A stretch of 64,000 nucleotides of DNA, from assembly GCA_965215155.1 (NCBI GenBank), contig CBDCCY010000002.1, positions 186,001 through 250,000 of the forward strand, in the 5' to 3' direction. Within the stretch, counting starts at the first letter, position 1. Each line of letters starts with the position of its first letter. The notes beneath the pieces are model-generated. The model did not search any database and was not told the DNA's origin. It saw only the letters and a program-made list of their open reading frames with translations. Positions 7,639 to 16,734 of this stretch are shown piece by piece. The translations under genes and the position numbers were made by a program. The stretch is from JAGWAJ01 sp965215155. GTDB lineage: Bacteria; Acidobacteriota; Vicinamibacteria; Vicinamibacterales; UBA8438.

Positions 7639-9459
7639 TCACCCGATACCGGACAGTTCCGGGCCCACCGGCTCCGGCTGCGCGTCGTGTTCCTGGTCCT
7701 TGTACTGCAGCAGGTAGAGCATGTGGTAGAGCCCGCGGCGGGCCAGGAGCTGCTGGTGGTTCCCGACCTCGCGGAGCTCGCCCCGGTGGAAGACGAGGAT
7801 CTTGTCCATGTCCTGCACGGTCGACAGGCGGTGGGCGATGGCGATGGTGGTGCGGCCCTCCATCAGGACCCGCAACGCGTCCTGGATGAGCCGCTCGGTG
7901 TCGGTGTCGACGCTCGACGTCGCCTCGTCGAGCACCAGCACGTCGGGCGCGAAGGCGAGCGCACGGGCGAACGACAGCAACTGCCGTTGCCCCGCCGAGA
8001 GCGTTGCGCCTCGCTCGCCGACCGCTGCATCGAGCCCGCCCGGCAGCCCCGCGATGAATCGGTCGGCCCGTACGGCGGCGATTGCTCGCCGCACGTCGCG
8101 CTCCGTGATGCTGCGGTTGTCGAGGCGCACGTTCTCGCGAATGCTGCCCGAGAAGAGGTAGACGTCCTGCTGCACGAGGCCGAAGCGGCCGCGCAGCTCC
8201 GTAAGCGGGATCTCACGTACGTCCACGCCGTCCATCGTGATCCGCCCCCGGCCGACGTCGTAGAAGCGCATCAGCAGGTTGATGAGCGTCGTCTTGCCCG
8301 CGCCGGTCGCGCCTACCACGCCCACCCGCTCGCCGGGGGAGACGTCGAACGTCACGTCGCGCAGCACGTGGTCCCCGTCCCGATAGGCGAACCAGACGTT
8401 CTCGAAGCGGAGATGCCCGCCGCCGCCAGGGGCCCGCGCCTCCGCCCCCGGGGTGCCGCGAATCTCCACCGGCGTGTCGAGCAGGTCGAAGATCCGCTCC
8501 GACGACGCCATGGCCGACTGCAGGATGTTGAACTTCTCCGACAGGTCGCTGATGGGCCGGAAGAAGCGCTGTGCGTACTGGATGAACGCCACGAGCGCCC
8601 CGAGCTCGACCGCCCCCTGCAGCGTCCGCCCGCCGCCGTACCAGAGGAGGAGCGCGGTCGCCACCGCGCCAAGGAGCTCCACGGCCGGATAGAACGTGGC
8701 GTAGTAGAAGATCGACGCGCGGTGGGCGTCGCGGAGCTCGCCGTTGACGGCCTCGAAACGTGCGTGCTGGCGGCCTTCGGCCCGGCAGAGCTGCACCGTC
8801 GCCATGCCGGTGATGTTCTCCTGCAGGAAGGCGTTGATGCGGGCGACGCGCGCCCGTACCTGCCGGTACGACTCGCGCGCGTTCGTGCGGAACCAGTGCG
8901 TGACCAGCGCGATGGCCGGCAGGACGGAGAAGGCGACCAGCGCCAGGCGCCAGTCCATCCAGAGCAGCACCACCATGATGCCGGCCAGCGTGACGACGTC
9001 GCGTCCGACCGCGATCACGCCGGACGCGAACAGGTCGTTGAGGGCGTCGACATCGGTCGTCACCCGGGTCATCAGCCGGCCGACCGGATTGCGGTCGTAG
9101 AAGCGGACGTCGAGGCGCTGGAGGTGCCGGTAGATCTCCATGCGCAGGTCGTACATGATGCGCTGGCCCATCATCTGCAGCGTGTACGTCTGGACGTACT
9201 CCAGCACGAACGAGCCGGCGAGGACGGCCAGGAAGGCGGCGGCGATGCGGTCGAGGCCGTCGAGCGTCCCCGTGGCGATGTGATCGTCGATCGCGATCTT
9301 GGTCAGGTAGGGCGGGACGAGCTGCAGGGCGGAGTAGGCGACGATGGCGGCCAGCGAGATCCCGACGGAGCGCCCGTGCGGCCTGAGGTAGGTCAGGAGT
9401 CGCCGCATCAGGCGCGCGTCGTACGCCTTGCCGAGAATCTCGTCGTGCTCGGTCGCCAT
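7639..9459 (-). CDS. ABC exporter half-transporter with canonical ATPase site
   Basis: A 606-residue type IV ABC exporter (MsbA/BmrCD-like): six membrane helices in the first 320 residues, then a nucleotide-binding domain with Walker A GATGAGKTT, signature LSAGQ, Walker B VLVLDEATSSVD with the catalytic glutamate, and the H-loop AHRLST. It lies 14 bases downstream of a second half-transporter whose catalytic residue is changed, so the two probably form one heterodimeric drug or lipid exporter in the inner membrane. The substrate cannot be told from sequence. Start ATG 9459. Confidence 0.9.
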   Translation of the reverse strand: MATEHDEILGKAYDARLMRRLLTYLRPHGRSVGISLAAIVAYSALQLVPPYLTKIAIDDHIATGTLDGLDRIAAAFLAVLAGSFVLEYVQTYTLQMMGQRIMYDLRMEIYRHLQRLDVRFYDRNPVGRLMTRVTTDVDALNDLFASGVIAVGRDVVTLAGIMVVLLWMDWRLALVAFSVLPAIALVTHWFRTNARESYRQVRARVARINAFLQENITGMATVQLCRAEGRQHARFEAVNGELRDAHRASIFYYATFYPAVELLGAVATALLLWYGGGRTLQGAVELGALVAFIQYAQRFFRPISDLSEKFNILQSAMASSERIFDLLDTPVEIRGTPGAEARAPGGGGHLRFENVWFAYRDGDHVLRDVTFDVSPGERVGVVGATGAGKTTLINLLMRFYDVGRGRITMDGVDVREIPLTELRGRFGLVQQDVYLFSGSIRENVRLDNRSITERDVRRAIAAVRADRFIAGLPGGLDAAVGERGATLSAGQRQLLSFARALAFAPDVLVLDEATSSVDTDTERLIQDALRVLMEGRTTIAIAHRLSTVQDMDKILVFHRGELREVGNHQQLLARRGLYHMLYLLQYKDQEHDAQPEPVGPELSGIG

Positions 9460-9473
9460 GGCGTGCGGGCCGG

Positions 9474-11357
9474 TCAGTCGCCCTCGAGCGCCCGCGCCAG
9501 GAGCTGCTTCCGGTACAGCCCGGCGTACACGCCCGCCTGCGCCACCAGCCCGTCGTGGGTGCCGCGCTCGACCACCCGGCCGTCGTCGAGCACGAGGATG
9601 AGATCGGCATCCCGAATGGTCGAAATGCGATGCGACACGACGATCGACGTGCGCTGGCGCATGACCAGCCGCAGGCGGGACAGGATGGCCTCCTCGGTAT
9701 GCGTGTCCACGGCGGAGAGCGCGTCGTCGAGAATGAGGATGCGCGGGGCGGCGACCAGGGCGCGCGCCAGGGCGACACGCTGCTTCTGGCCTCCCGACAG
9801 GGTGATGCCGCGCTCCCCCACCGTCGTCTCGAAGCCGTCGGGAAACGCGCGGACGTCGCCGTCGAGCTGCGCGACGGCGGCGGCACGCTCGACCGCGGCC
9901 TGGAGGACCCCGGACGCGGAGACGTCCTTCGCCGGCCGCGCCGACCCCGCGCCGACGGCGCCGAAGGCGACGTTCTCCGCCACCGTGGTCGAGAAGAGGA
10001 ACGGCTCCTGCGGCACGTAGCCGATGGCGCCGCGCAGGGCCGGCAGCGGCAGGTCGCGAACGTCGACACCGTCGACGAAGACGGTCCCGCGCGGCGGCTC
10101 GAACAGGCGCGGCAGCAAGTCGACCAGTGTCGACTTCCCCGACCCGGTCGGACCGACCAGGGCCAGCATCTGGCCCGGCTCCACGCGGGCGCTGACGTTG
10201 GTCAACACGTTCCGGCCGTTGTACGCGAACGTGAGGTTGCGAAACTCGACGCGTCCGCGAAGCGGTCCCGGGGACGCGAGCGTCGTGTCGACGGCGGGAA
10301 CGGAGGCTTGCGGGTCGGCGAAATCCCGACGGGCACGGGAGTTGCGGTCGACGGGACGGGTGCCTGCGGCAGGGGCGGTCAACGCCGCAGGATCCACCTC
10401 GAGCACGTCGAGCATCCGGCGCCAAGCGGCCATGCCCCGCTGCACCATGCTCGTCACCCAGCCGAACGCGATCATCGGCCAGCTCAACATGGCCACGTAG
10501 GCGTTGAACGCCACGAGGTCCCCGACCGTCAGCCGCCCGGCGATCACCTGCCGGCTGCCGACCCAGAGGACTACGAGCGCAGAGAGACCGAGGAGCAGGG
10601 CGAGGCTCGGGTGGAAGACCCCCTGCACCCGGATCATGTGCCGGTTGCGGGCCACGTACTCTCGGTTGGCGTCGCGGAACCGATCGATCTCGGCCTGCTC
10701 GCGACGGTAGGCCCGCACGACCCGGACCCCGGCCAGCGCCTCCTGGACGACGGCGCTCAGGTGGGCAAGCTGCGCCTGGATCCGTTCCGACCGGTCGTAG
10801 ATCGCGTCCCCGAACCGCTTCACGACGACGGAGACCACCGGCAGCGGCAGCAGGGCCAGCAAGGCCAGGCTCGGAGAGATCCACAGCATCAGCGCGAGCG
10901 CAGCGACGAACGTGATCGACGTGGTCGCGGTATACATGACCGCGGGACCGGCCATCATGCGTACGGCCGAGAGGTCGTTCGTGGCGCGCGACATCAGGTC
11001 GCCGGTCCGGTGGCCCTGGAACCAGGCCTGCGGCAGGCGCTGCAGGTGGTCGAGGAATGCGTTGCGCAGGTCGTACTCGATGTCGCGGGACGCTCCGATG
11101 ATGATGCGCCGCATCAGGAACCGGCACACCCCGCCCGCGCACGCCATGGCGACGATGACGCCGGCGTAGAGGACGAGCCGGCCGCCGACCGCGCCACCGC
11201 CCGAGATGCCCGCCGCGAGGTCGTCGACGGCGTAGCCGAGCACCCACGGCGTCACCACCTGAATCGCGGTGGCGCACACGAGGAACACCGAGCCCGCGGC
11301 GAACCGGCGGCGATAGCGGAGCAGGAAAGGGAGGAGCTTCGACGCGGCCGCTGACAT
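9474..11357 (-). CDS. ABC exporter half-transporter with degenerate ATPase site
   Basis: The 627-residue first subunit of the pair: N-terminal transmembrane domain, about 30 extra linker residues near 340-370, then Walker A GPTGSGKST, signature LSGGQKQR and Walker B ILILDDALSAVD. The residue after the Walker B aspartate is Asp instead of the catalytic Glu, the usual mark of the degenerate site in heterodimeric exporters such as BmrC or TM287. ATG 11357 follows a GGGGAC ribosome site; translating further upstream gives proline/arginine-rich nonsense. It is divergent from the transglycosylase gene. Confidence 0.9.
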   Translation of the reverse strand: MSAAASKLLPFLLRYRRRFAAGSVFLVCATAIQVVTPWVLGYAVDDLAAGISGGGAVGGRLVLYAGVIVAMACAGGVCRFLMRRIIIGASRDIEYDLRNAFLDHLQRLPQAWFQGHRTGDLMSRATNDLSAVRMMAGPAVMYTATTSITFVAALALMLWISPSLALLALLPLPVVSVVVKRFGDAIYDRSERIQAQLAHLSAVVQEALAGVRVVRAYRREQAEIDRFRDANREYVARNRHMIRVQGVFHPSLALLLGLSALVVLWVGSRQVIAGRLTVGDLVAFNAYVAMLSWPMIAFGWVTSMVQRGMAAWRRMLDVLEVDPAALTAPAAGTRPVDRNSRARRDFADPQASVPAVDTTLASPGPLRGRVEFRNLTFAYNGRNVLTNVSARVEPGQMLALVGPTGSGKSTLVDLLPRLFEPPRGTVFVDGVDVRDLPLPALRGAIGYVPQEPFLFSTTVAENVAFGAVGAGSARPAKDVSASGVLQAAVERAAAVAQLDGDVRAFPDGFETTVGERGITLSGGQKQRVALARALVAAPRILILDDALSAVDTHTEEAILSRLRLVMRQRTSIVVSHRISTIRDADLILVLDDGRVVERGTHDGLVAQAGVYAGLYRKQLLARALEGD

Positions 11358-11563
11358 CCGTCCCCAGAATAGCAGTCGCGGCAGACGAGGCGCCGACCCG
11401 GGGGGCCGGGGAACGCCCGGCGAGAGGGCAGGGCGCCGTTGGCCGCCACCCCAACGGCGTGGTAGGGTAGTGCACTCCCAGCAGGCGCGACATGCCGGCC
11501 GACGGCAGCGCACTCGCGCCACCTTGTCGGACACGACGGGCGCGGAGACGCGCGGAGGGCGTG

Positions 11564-12820
11564 ATGCCGATACGCATGCGCTGGGCTTGCCTGTGCGGAG
11601 CCCTGGTCCTGCTCCTGGGGCTCGCGGTTGCTGGACCACGGGGGTCCGCCCCCGTGCCCCCGGCGCCCCCGCCGCCGCAGGACACCGCCCCACCACCGGA
11701 TCCGGAGACGGTCGACGGCAATCCCCTTCTGCCGCTCGACGAGTTCGCACCGCAGTTCCTCGGCATGTACCGGAAAGCGCTGACGATCGAGGACGACCTC
11801 CGGCGCTACACGAAGCGCTACGGCGTCGATTTCGAGCTCGCGCGGGCGGTTCTGATCCAGGAGTCCGGCGGCAATCCCCACCTGACCTCGGTGGCGGGCG
11901 CCGGCGGCTACTTCCAGGTGATGCCGGCCACCTTCCGCGGACTGCGCGTGGAGACGAACGTCGAGGCGGGAATCAAGTACATCAGCCAGATGGTCCGTCA
12001 GTTCGGACGCGAGGACTACGCCGTCGCAGCCTACAACGGGGGGCCGTCGCGCGCCCGGCGCGGCCGCCCGCCGCTGGAGACCCTGCAGTACGTCCTGTCG
12101 GTCGGCGCCTACCGCAGCCTGCTCAAGATGCACGAGTCATCGATCCGGCACCACGCCGAACTGATCCGGCTCGAGCCCGTTCGGCCGGGCGATGACTGGT
12201 GGGCCATCTCGCAGCGCACCGGCGCGCCGCTCCTCGAGCTCCGGATGCACAACCCGTTCCTCGCGACGCGGGCGCTCCGCGAGGGCCAGCTCATCGCCTA
12301 TCCGCGGGACCCGCGGCCCGATCTCCTGGTGCCTGCCGGTCCGGATCACGTCGAGTACCGGGCGCGGCGCGGCGACAACTACCTGCACCTGGCGTTTCTG
12401 CTGGAGGTGGATCGCGGCGAACTGCGCGCGTTGAACGACCTGTGGCATCTGCAGCACCTGCCGCCCGGTCAGGTGCTGCGGCTACCGCTCGCCTGGGAGG
12501 GCCGGCACACCGCTTACACGGTGCAGGAAGGCGACGACCTCAAGTCCGTCGCCGACAAGCTCAAGTCGACGCCGTGGCGCATCATCCGCGACAACGCGCT
12601 CTTCTGGAACGCGGAACTCATGCCGGGCACGGTGCTGCGGGTACGGGAGGCGGCGCCGCAGCCGGTCCACGTGACCCACCGCGTCGTGCGCGGCGACACG
12701 CTCGGCGCCATCGCGAGACGCTACGGAAGCAGCGTCCGGGCCCTTCAGAACGCGAACAACCTGGGTCGACGCACGGTGATTCGGATCGGCCAGCGACTGC
12801 GGATTCCCACCCGGAACTAG
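11564..12820 (+). CDS. mltD: Membrane-bound lytic murein transglycosylase (MltD-like) with LysM repeats
   Basis: Cleaves the MurNAc-GlcNAc bond of peptidoglycan from the periplasm. The 418-residue product opens with a secretion signal (hydrophobic stretch CLCGALVLLLGLAVA), then a proline-rich spacer, the SLT domain with catalytic Glu100 in IQESGGNP, GYFQVMPAT and AAYNGGPSRA, and three or four C-terminal LysM-type segments, the last being HRVVRGDTLGAIARRYGSS. ATG 11564 is chosen for its GGAGGG ribosome site and because the signal peptide follows at once. Confidence 0.9.
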   Translation: MPIRMRWACLCGALVLLLGLAVAGPRGSAPVPPAPPPPQDTAPPPDPETVDGNPLLPLDEFAPQFLGMYRKALTIEDDLRRYTKRYGVDFELARAVLIQESGGNPHLTSVAGAGGYFQVMPATFRGLRVETNVEAGIKYISQMVRQFGREDYAVAAYNGGPSRARRGRPPLETLQYVLSVGAYRSLLKMHESSIRHHAELIRLEPVRPGDDWWAISQRTGAPLLELRMHNPFLATRALREGQLIAYPRDPRPDLLVPAGPDHVEYRARRGDNYLHLAFLLEVDRGELRALNDLWHLQHLPPGQVLRLPLAWEGRHTAYTVQEGDDLKSVADKLKSTPWRIIRDNALFWNAELMPGTVLRVREAAPQPVHVTHRVVRGDTLGAIARRYGSSVRALQNANNLGRRTVIRIGQRLRIPTRN

Positions 12821-12971
12821 CGCCGCCAAACCCGTCGCAGGCTCCGTGTTCGGCCCCAGCCCCCACCGCCCCAGGAGCTTGCGCCGCGGAACTCCACTGC
12901 GTTGCTTCGCGAACCCTGGCGGCCGGTATCGGGCGCCAACGCGCAAGGCGGCGGGCAAGCCCCGCGCGTGC

Positions 12972-14387
12972 CTACGCGTCGGTCGGCACTCTCGTGGCGC
13001 CCGAGGCACGACCGGCCGCATGGTTGGCCGTGAGCGCCTCGATGCAGCAGCCGGCATGCCGCGCGAGCAACTCGATGGCGTCGGACCAGGCTGCGGGCAT
13101 CGACGGGCCCTCGCGCTCGGCGTCGTCGGCATAGAGCGCCACCATCGGCTGGCCACCGACCGACACCGGCACTGCGATCGCACTACGATCCGGCGGCAGG
13201 GCCGCAAAGGCCGGCGGCCAATCCAACTCGTCCTCGCCGGGCGGCGGCGTAAGGACCAGGGCACGCCCTTCGTCGATCGCGCGGCCCAGGAAGCCGGCGC
13301 CGGCACCAGCTCCGTTCAGCGCCTGCGTACCGCCCTCCCCGGCCGCCGCTTCGAAGCCCGTGAAGCGCCAGCCGCGCATCTCGCCACCGACGCGGACGAA
13401 CAGCGCGGCCCGGCTCGCGTAGGCCGCCGCTCGGTCCGTGAGCGTCTCCAGGAGCGACGTGACCGTGGTCTGCTCGTCGAGCTGCCGGATCGCGTCGAGC
13501 ATCTGCGAGAGGCGCGCCGCATCCTCGGCCGGGTCGCCGGACGGGCCAGCGGCGGAACCGGCATCGAGGCCCAACCGAACCTCTTCATCGGACGCCGGAG
13601 CGCCGGGCGCCCCTGCACCAGAGGTGCCGTGCGGCGCGCTGGCGGCGCCGCCCGCGAACGGGGCCCGCGCCGCGGCTTCCTGGGCTCGCGCCACCGCGTC
13701 CGCCTGGGCGGCCGCCGCCTCCCTGCGAACGCGCGACAGGGCTTCCGCCTGTTCGGACGCCGCCTCCTTGCGCGCCTGCGACAGAGCCGCCACTTGTTCG
13801 GCCGCCGCTTCCTGCCGGACGCGCTCCACGACGGCTGCCCGCTCGGCGTCCGCCTTCTCGCGGGCCTCCGCAAGAACCGTTGCCCGTTCGGTGTCCGCCT
13901 GTTGCCGGGACTCGGCAAGCGCTGCCGCGTGCTCCGCCGCTGCCTGCTCGCGGGCCTCGGCCACCGCCTCAGTCCGCTCGGCGTCCGCTCTCGCCCGCAG
14001 CTCGGCCACTGTCGCGGCCTGCTCCGCCTCCGCCTTTCGCCGGGCGTCGGCCACGGCTGCGACCCGTTCCGCCTCTGCCCGCTCCCGTGCCTCGGTCAGC
14101 TTCGCCTCGAGTGCTGCGACGCGCGCCGCGTGCTCGGCCTCGGCCTCGCGCAACCGGACCGCGAGGGCCTCCTCGAGCTCCGCCCGGGCATCCTTCCGGG
14201 CCGAGTCCACCGCGGTCTGTACCGCGGCATCGGCCGCCTTCCGTGCCTCGTCCAGCGCCCGCTGCCGGTCGGCGTCGGCCTGGCTGACGACGTCGTTCAC
14301 GAAACCGCGCACCGCAGATTCCGTCTCCCCGCGGAGGCGGATCAGCAGGGCGTCGACTGCCTCTTGCCGTTCCTGGTCCGTTGCCAT
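12972..14387 (-). CDS. Long coiled-coil protein with C-terminal GAF-like domain
   Basis: I do not recognise a named family. The 471-residue product has a continuous Ala/Glu/Arg-rich coiled coil (about residues 20-235) with many heptad-like EAREQAAAEH-type repeats, a Gly/Pro/Ala linker (235-290) and a globular C-terminal domain (about 295-455) that looks GAF-like (ALFVRVGGEMRGWRF, IAVPVSVGGQPMVALYADD). It could be a cytoplasmic sensor or scaffold. It is divergent from ssrA, whose promoter overlaps its 5' region. Confidence 0.75.
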   Translation of the reverse strand: MATDQERQEAVDALLIRLRGETESAVRGFVNDVVSQADADRQRALDEARKAADAAVQTAVDSARKDARAELEEALAVRLREAEAEHAARVAALEAKLTEARERAEAERVAAVADARRKAEAEQAATVAELRARADAERTEAVAEAREQAAAEHAAALAESRQQADTERATVLAEAREKADAERAAVVERVRQEAAAEQVAALSQARKEAASEQAEALSRVRREAAAAQADAVARAQEAAARAPFAGGAASAPHGTSGAGAPGAPASDEEVRLGLDAGSAAGPSGDPAEDAARLSQMLDAIRQLDEQTTVTSLLETLTDRAAAYASRAALFVRVGGEMRGWRFTGFEAAAGEGGTQALNGAGAGAGFLGRAIDEGRALVLTPPPGEDELDWPPAFAALPPDRSAIAVPVSVGGQPMVALYADDAEREGPSMPAAWSDAIELLARHAGCCIEALTANHAAGRASGATRVPTDA

Positions 14388-14394
14388 GGGCGCC

Positions 14395-14403
14395 TGCTAT
14401 TAT
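14395..14403 (+). promoter_or_regulatory. Extended -10 promoter of ssrA
   Basis: TGCTATTAT is a TGn-extended -10 box. No well-placed -35 is visible. The predicted start near 14410 lies about 17 bases before the mature 5' end of tmRNA, leaving a short leader for RNase P to remove. Confidence 0.5.
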
Positions 14404-14426
14404 AGGGGTTCTGCGACGCGCCAGTC

Positions 14427-14780
14427 GGGGGCGATACGGCTTCGACGGGGGTGATGGGGTCGCGGGAGGCATGCCGAGCACCATCGACTCGATAATCCGA
14501 TGGAAAACCCAGTAACTGCGGACACGCAGCTTGCTCTCGCCGCCTAATTAGGCGACGCGCCCACCTCGTTCTCGCCCACGGGGCGGGGCTGGGCGTCATT
14601 CAGTGGGCTGGTCGTCGCGCGCCGCACCGACACGCGACGGCGAGACGAATCGGGGCTGGCTTCCGGCGGTTTCCGCCGTTCTTCGACGCCCGGAAGCGAG
14701 ACTTTCAAGAGCGGCTACGCATGTAGAATCCTGCTGCGCCGTACTCTCGGACGCGGGTTCGACTCCCGCCGCCTCCACCA
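14427..14780 (+). ncRNA. ssrA: tmRNA (transfer-messenger RNA)
   Basis: Rescues stalled ribosomes and tags nascent peptides. The tRNA-like ends are clear: GGGGGCG (14427-14433) pairs with CGCCTCC before the encoded ACCA (14777-14780), and the T arm reads CGGGTTCGACTCCCG. The 5' region has the conserved GATACGGCTTCGACGGGGGTGATG. The tag frame ends ENPVTADTQLALAA and TAA at 14545-14547. The first tag codon is uncertain (ATG 14500 or GAA 14503), and an upstream Ala from the tRNA part is expected. The 3' end of ssrA is a favoured integrase target, and accessory DNA starts right after it. Confidence 0.97.
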
Positions 14781-14857
14781 CTTGCACGCCATAAACCACT
14801 GCAAAACCAAGAGTTATTAGCGTCCGCGGGAGCCCACCCCGCATTCAACCCCCCATT

Positions 14858-15540
14858 TTGCCGCGCGGTTCCAGCGGATATCCAGAGTCTCGCGCGGACG
14901 AGACTGGACACCTAAGCCGTAGCGTGATCCTGCACGCGGGACGGCCGGCCACTGTCGAACACGGCGGCGACCGGCGGGTCGGCCAGGACGGGCTGCGCGG
15001 CACGGCGTCGCCTCCCAGTGGCCGCCGGGTGCGGGTCGACAATCGCGGCAACGAAGCCGATCTACACGTGGCGGACGTCGACGAGAGTTCGGCGCTCGCC
15101 GTGCCCGTGACCTTCACCGACGACACGGGCCACGAGGCGACGCTTGTCAGCGCCGCTACTGACGGCTGGCGCCCCCGCTGACGGCCGCGTTCGAGGGCGT
15201 GCCGGCCGAGCACGGCGGCTCCGGGGAGCGAGTTCAGCTCAAGCTGGTGTTCAGCGAGAACCTCCCGCAGACGCCTCGACTACAGGAAGCTCAGAGACGA
15301 ACCGCTGCATGTGCGACGAACGACCGCGTGACAAGCGCGCGGCGCAGGAGCAGAAGCAGCGCTGGACCATCAGGGTGCAGTCCGCACTGGTTCCGGGCCG
15401 TGGGTTGTGTCGCTCTCGGCGACGGCAGACTTCGCCGCCGTGGGGGCGATCTGCACGCCCGACGGGCGGGTGGTGCCCAGACGAAATCGGCGCGCTGTCG
15501 CCGTCGATCCGTCCCCAGGAGAACGGGACTGCGGGCCCAG
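14858..15540 (+). pseudogene. Decayed fragment of an Ig/cadherin-like repeat surface protein
   Basis: Three frames carry successive pieces of what looks like one protein: ALAVPVTFTDDTGHEATLVS in frame 2 (to about 15150), then FEGVPAEHGGSG and LKLVFSENLP, then RWTIRVQ, then VSLSATADFAAVGAICTPDG. This is the pattern of extracellular repeat proteins with Ig-like modules found in many copies in some environmental bacteria. Several frameshifts and the lack of a start show it is dead. I infer it was damaged when foreign DNA entered behind ssrA. 14781-14857 holds nothing recognisable. Confidence 0.6.
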
Positions 15541-15550
15541 CCCTATGGCG

Positions 15551-16075
15551 TTACCTGACGTGCCCTCGCAGCACGAAGGACAACCGGATCGCCATCGCCT
15601 GCGCGCTCACGCCGAATCTCTCCGCCAGTAGCCGCAGCTCGTCGTCGTCGCCGGCGAGATCGAAGCGGCGAGCGTTGAACTCCTTCTTCACCAAGGACTC
15701 CGGCATCAGCAGTGCCGCGGCGAACTTGTTTGCCTCGATCTCTTCCGTCTTGCTGCCCGAACCCGACTCGAGGTCCCGAAAATTCATGGCGTACTCGGTG
15801 TCGACGTACGCTTGCTGCTCGTGGAGCACGAAGTGCCCGATCTCGTGCGCCACTGTGAACCGCTGCCGAGTCCGGGAGTCCCGACGGTTCACCCCAATGA
15901 CCGCTCGACCCCGCTGCCGAATCAAGACACCGGAGCAGTCCTTTCCCAGGTCAGCGTGCTCGATCGCGATGCCGAGGTGATTCGCCACCCGGTCCACCCG
16001 GATCGGCAGATCCACAACACCCGCACTGAGCAGGCACCGCTTCGCGCGGTTCTCAATCTCGGTCTGGCTCAGCAT
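15551..16075 (-). CDS. ImmA/IrrE-family zinc metallopeptidase
   Basis: A 174-residue peptidase with the zinc motif HEIGH (about residue 77) preceded by RFTVAH, and the downstream EIEANKFAAALLMPE helix that supplies the third ligand. Family members cleave a partner XRE repressor after a signal such as DNA damage. Its start overlaps the end of the XRE gene by 23 bases, so the two are a coupled pair. The pair is divergent from the ubiquitin-like operon, matching the CapH/CapP type of regulator that controls some CBASS operons; control here is inference. Confidence 0.9.
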   Translation of the reverse strand: MLSQTEIENRAKRCLLSAGVVDLPIRVDRVANHLGIAIEHADLGKDCSGVLIRQRGRAVIGVNRRDSRTRQRFTVAHEIGHFVLHEQQAYVDTEYAMNFRDLESGSGSKTEEIEANKFAAALLMPESLVKKEFNARRFDLAGDDDELRLLAERFGVSAQAMAIRLSFVLRGHVR

Positions 16076-16433
16076 CAGGCCCGTGCCGTTGCATGCGACT
16101 CACGATGAAATCCTCGACCTCCCCCGCACTGCCTCCTGCGACTCGCTTCATCCGGGCAGAGAGAAGGGGCTGTCCCACATCTCCAGTGTACTGCTCCACT
16201 TCGCGGCGGGTCGGCAGTAGCGCATGAGCGTCGACCTCCAGCGCTTCGGCGATGCTGAAGAGCGTGTGCAGCGTTGGCCGTTGCCGCGCACCCTCGATGT
16301 TCGCAATCGTACCGCGGGCTAGGCTGCAGCGCTTGGCGAGATCCGTCTGGCTCGCACCAACCTCCACGCGCCGCCGCGCGATCCGCTGCCCGACGATCAC
16401 GTAGATCCTCTCGGATTCAGGCGGCTTCCGCAT
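16053..16433 (-). CDS. XRE-family transcriptional repressor
   Basis: A 126-residue protein with an N-terminal helix-turn-helix (GASQTDLAKRCSLARGTIAN) and a C-terminal tail ending EDFIVSRMQ, probably the segment touched by the linked peptidase. ATG 16433 is preferred over an upstream GTG at 16457, because that GTG lies next to the -10 box of the predicted promoter and would precede the transcript start. It likely represses itself and perhaps the divergent Ubl operon across the shared 270-base spacer. Confidence 0.85.
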   Translation of the reverse strand: MRKPPESERIYVIVGQRIARRRVEVGASQTDLAKRCSLARGTIANIEGARQRPTLHTLFSIAEALEVDAHALLPTRREVEQYTGDVGQPLLSARMKRVAGGSAGEVEDFIVSRMQRHGPDAEPDRD

Positions 16434-16447
16434 CACGAGACGCGTAT

Positions 16448-16476
16448 CTTCTAGCACGCCCCGCTGCCGCTGTCAA
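16448..16476 (-). promoter_or_regulatory. Promoter of the XRE/ImmA pair
   Basis: On the minus strand TTGACA (16476-16471) and TAGAAG (16453-16448) are 17 bases apart. The start would be near 16441, giving a very short leader to ATG 16433. Confidence 0.6.
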
Positions 16477-16611
16477 GCAATAAAAAGCACCCTTCCGTCG
16501 CGCTTCTCGGCCGCACGTCCAAGTTCACGTCAACTCGCTGCGTTCCCCTTCACGCGTCGCCCCCGGGCACAGTGCCGCCTTTTATTGCGCGCGTCCACCG
16601 CCGTTTGTCGC

Positions 16612-16640
16612 TTGACATCCGCGCCTCCTCAGCGTAGTCT
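16612..16640 (+). promoter_or_regulatory. Promoter of the ubiquitin-like operon
   Basis: A perfect TTGACA (16612-16617) and TAGTCT (16635-16640) have the ideal 17-base spacing, giving a start near 16647 and a leader of about 90 bases to the Ubl start. It points away from the XRE promoter 135 bases to the left, so both sit in one regulatory spacer (16458-16734). I see no long palindrome that would fix the repressor site. Confidence 0.65.
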
Positions 16641-16734
16641 ACAAATGCCCGCTCGGCCTCACGTCGGTCCGGGTCCGTACCCCATGACCGTCGCCGCTAT
16701 CGCCGACGACGCGATCGCACTTGGAGGTGCACCA

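Noticed and set aside
7687..11354. Very long open frames on the plus strand opposite the ABC genes
   Set aside because: Antisense shadows of two well-supported ABC transporters; the translation is arginine/histidine-rich without motifs.
16585..16734. 50-codon N-terminal extension of the Ubl protein
   Set aside because: It would start inside the promoter region and lacks a ribosome site; ATG 16735 has GGAGGTG.
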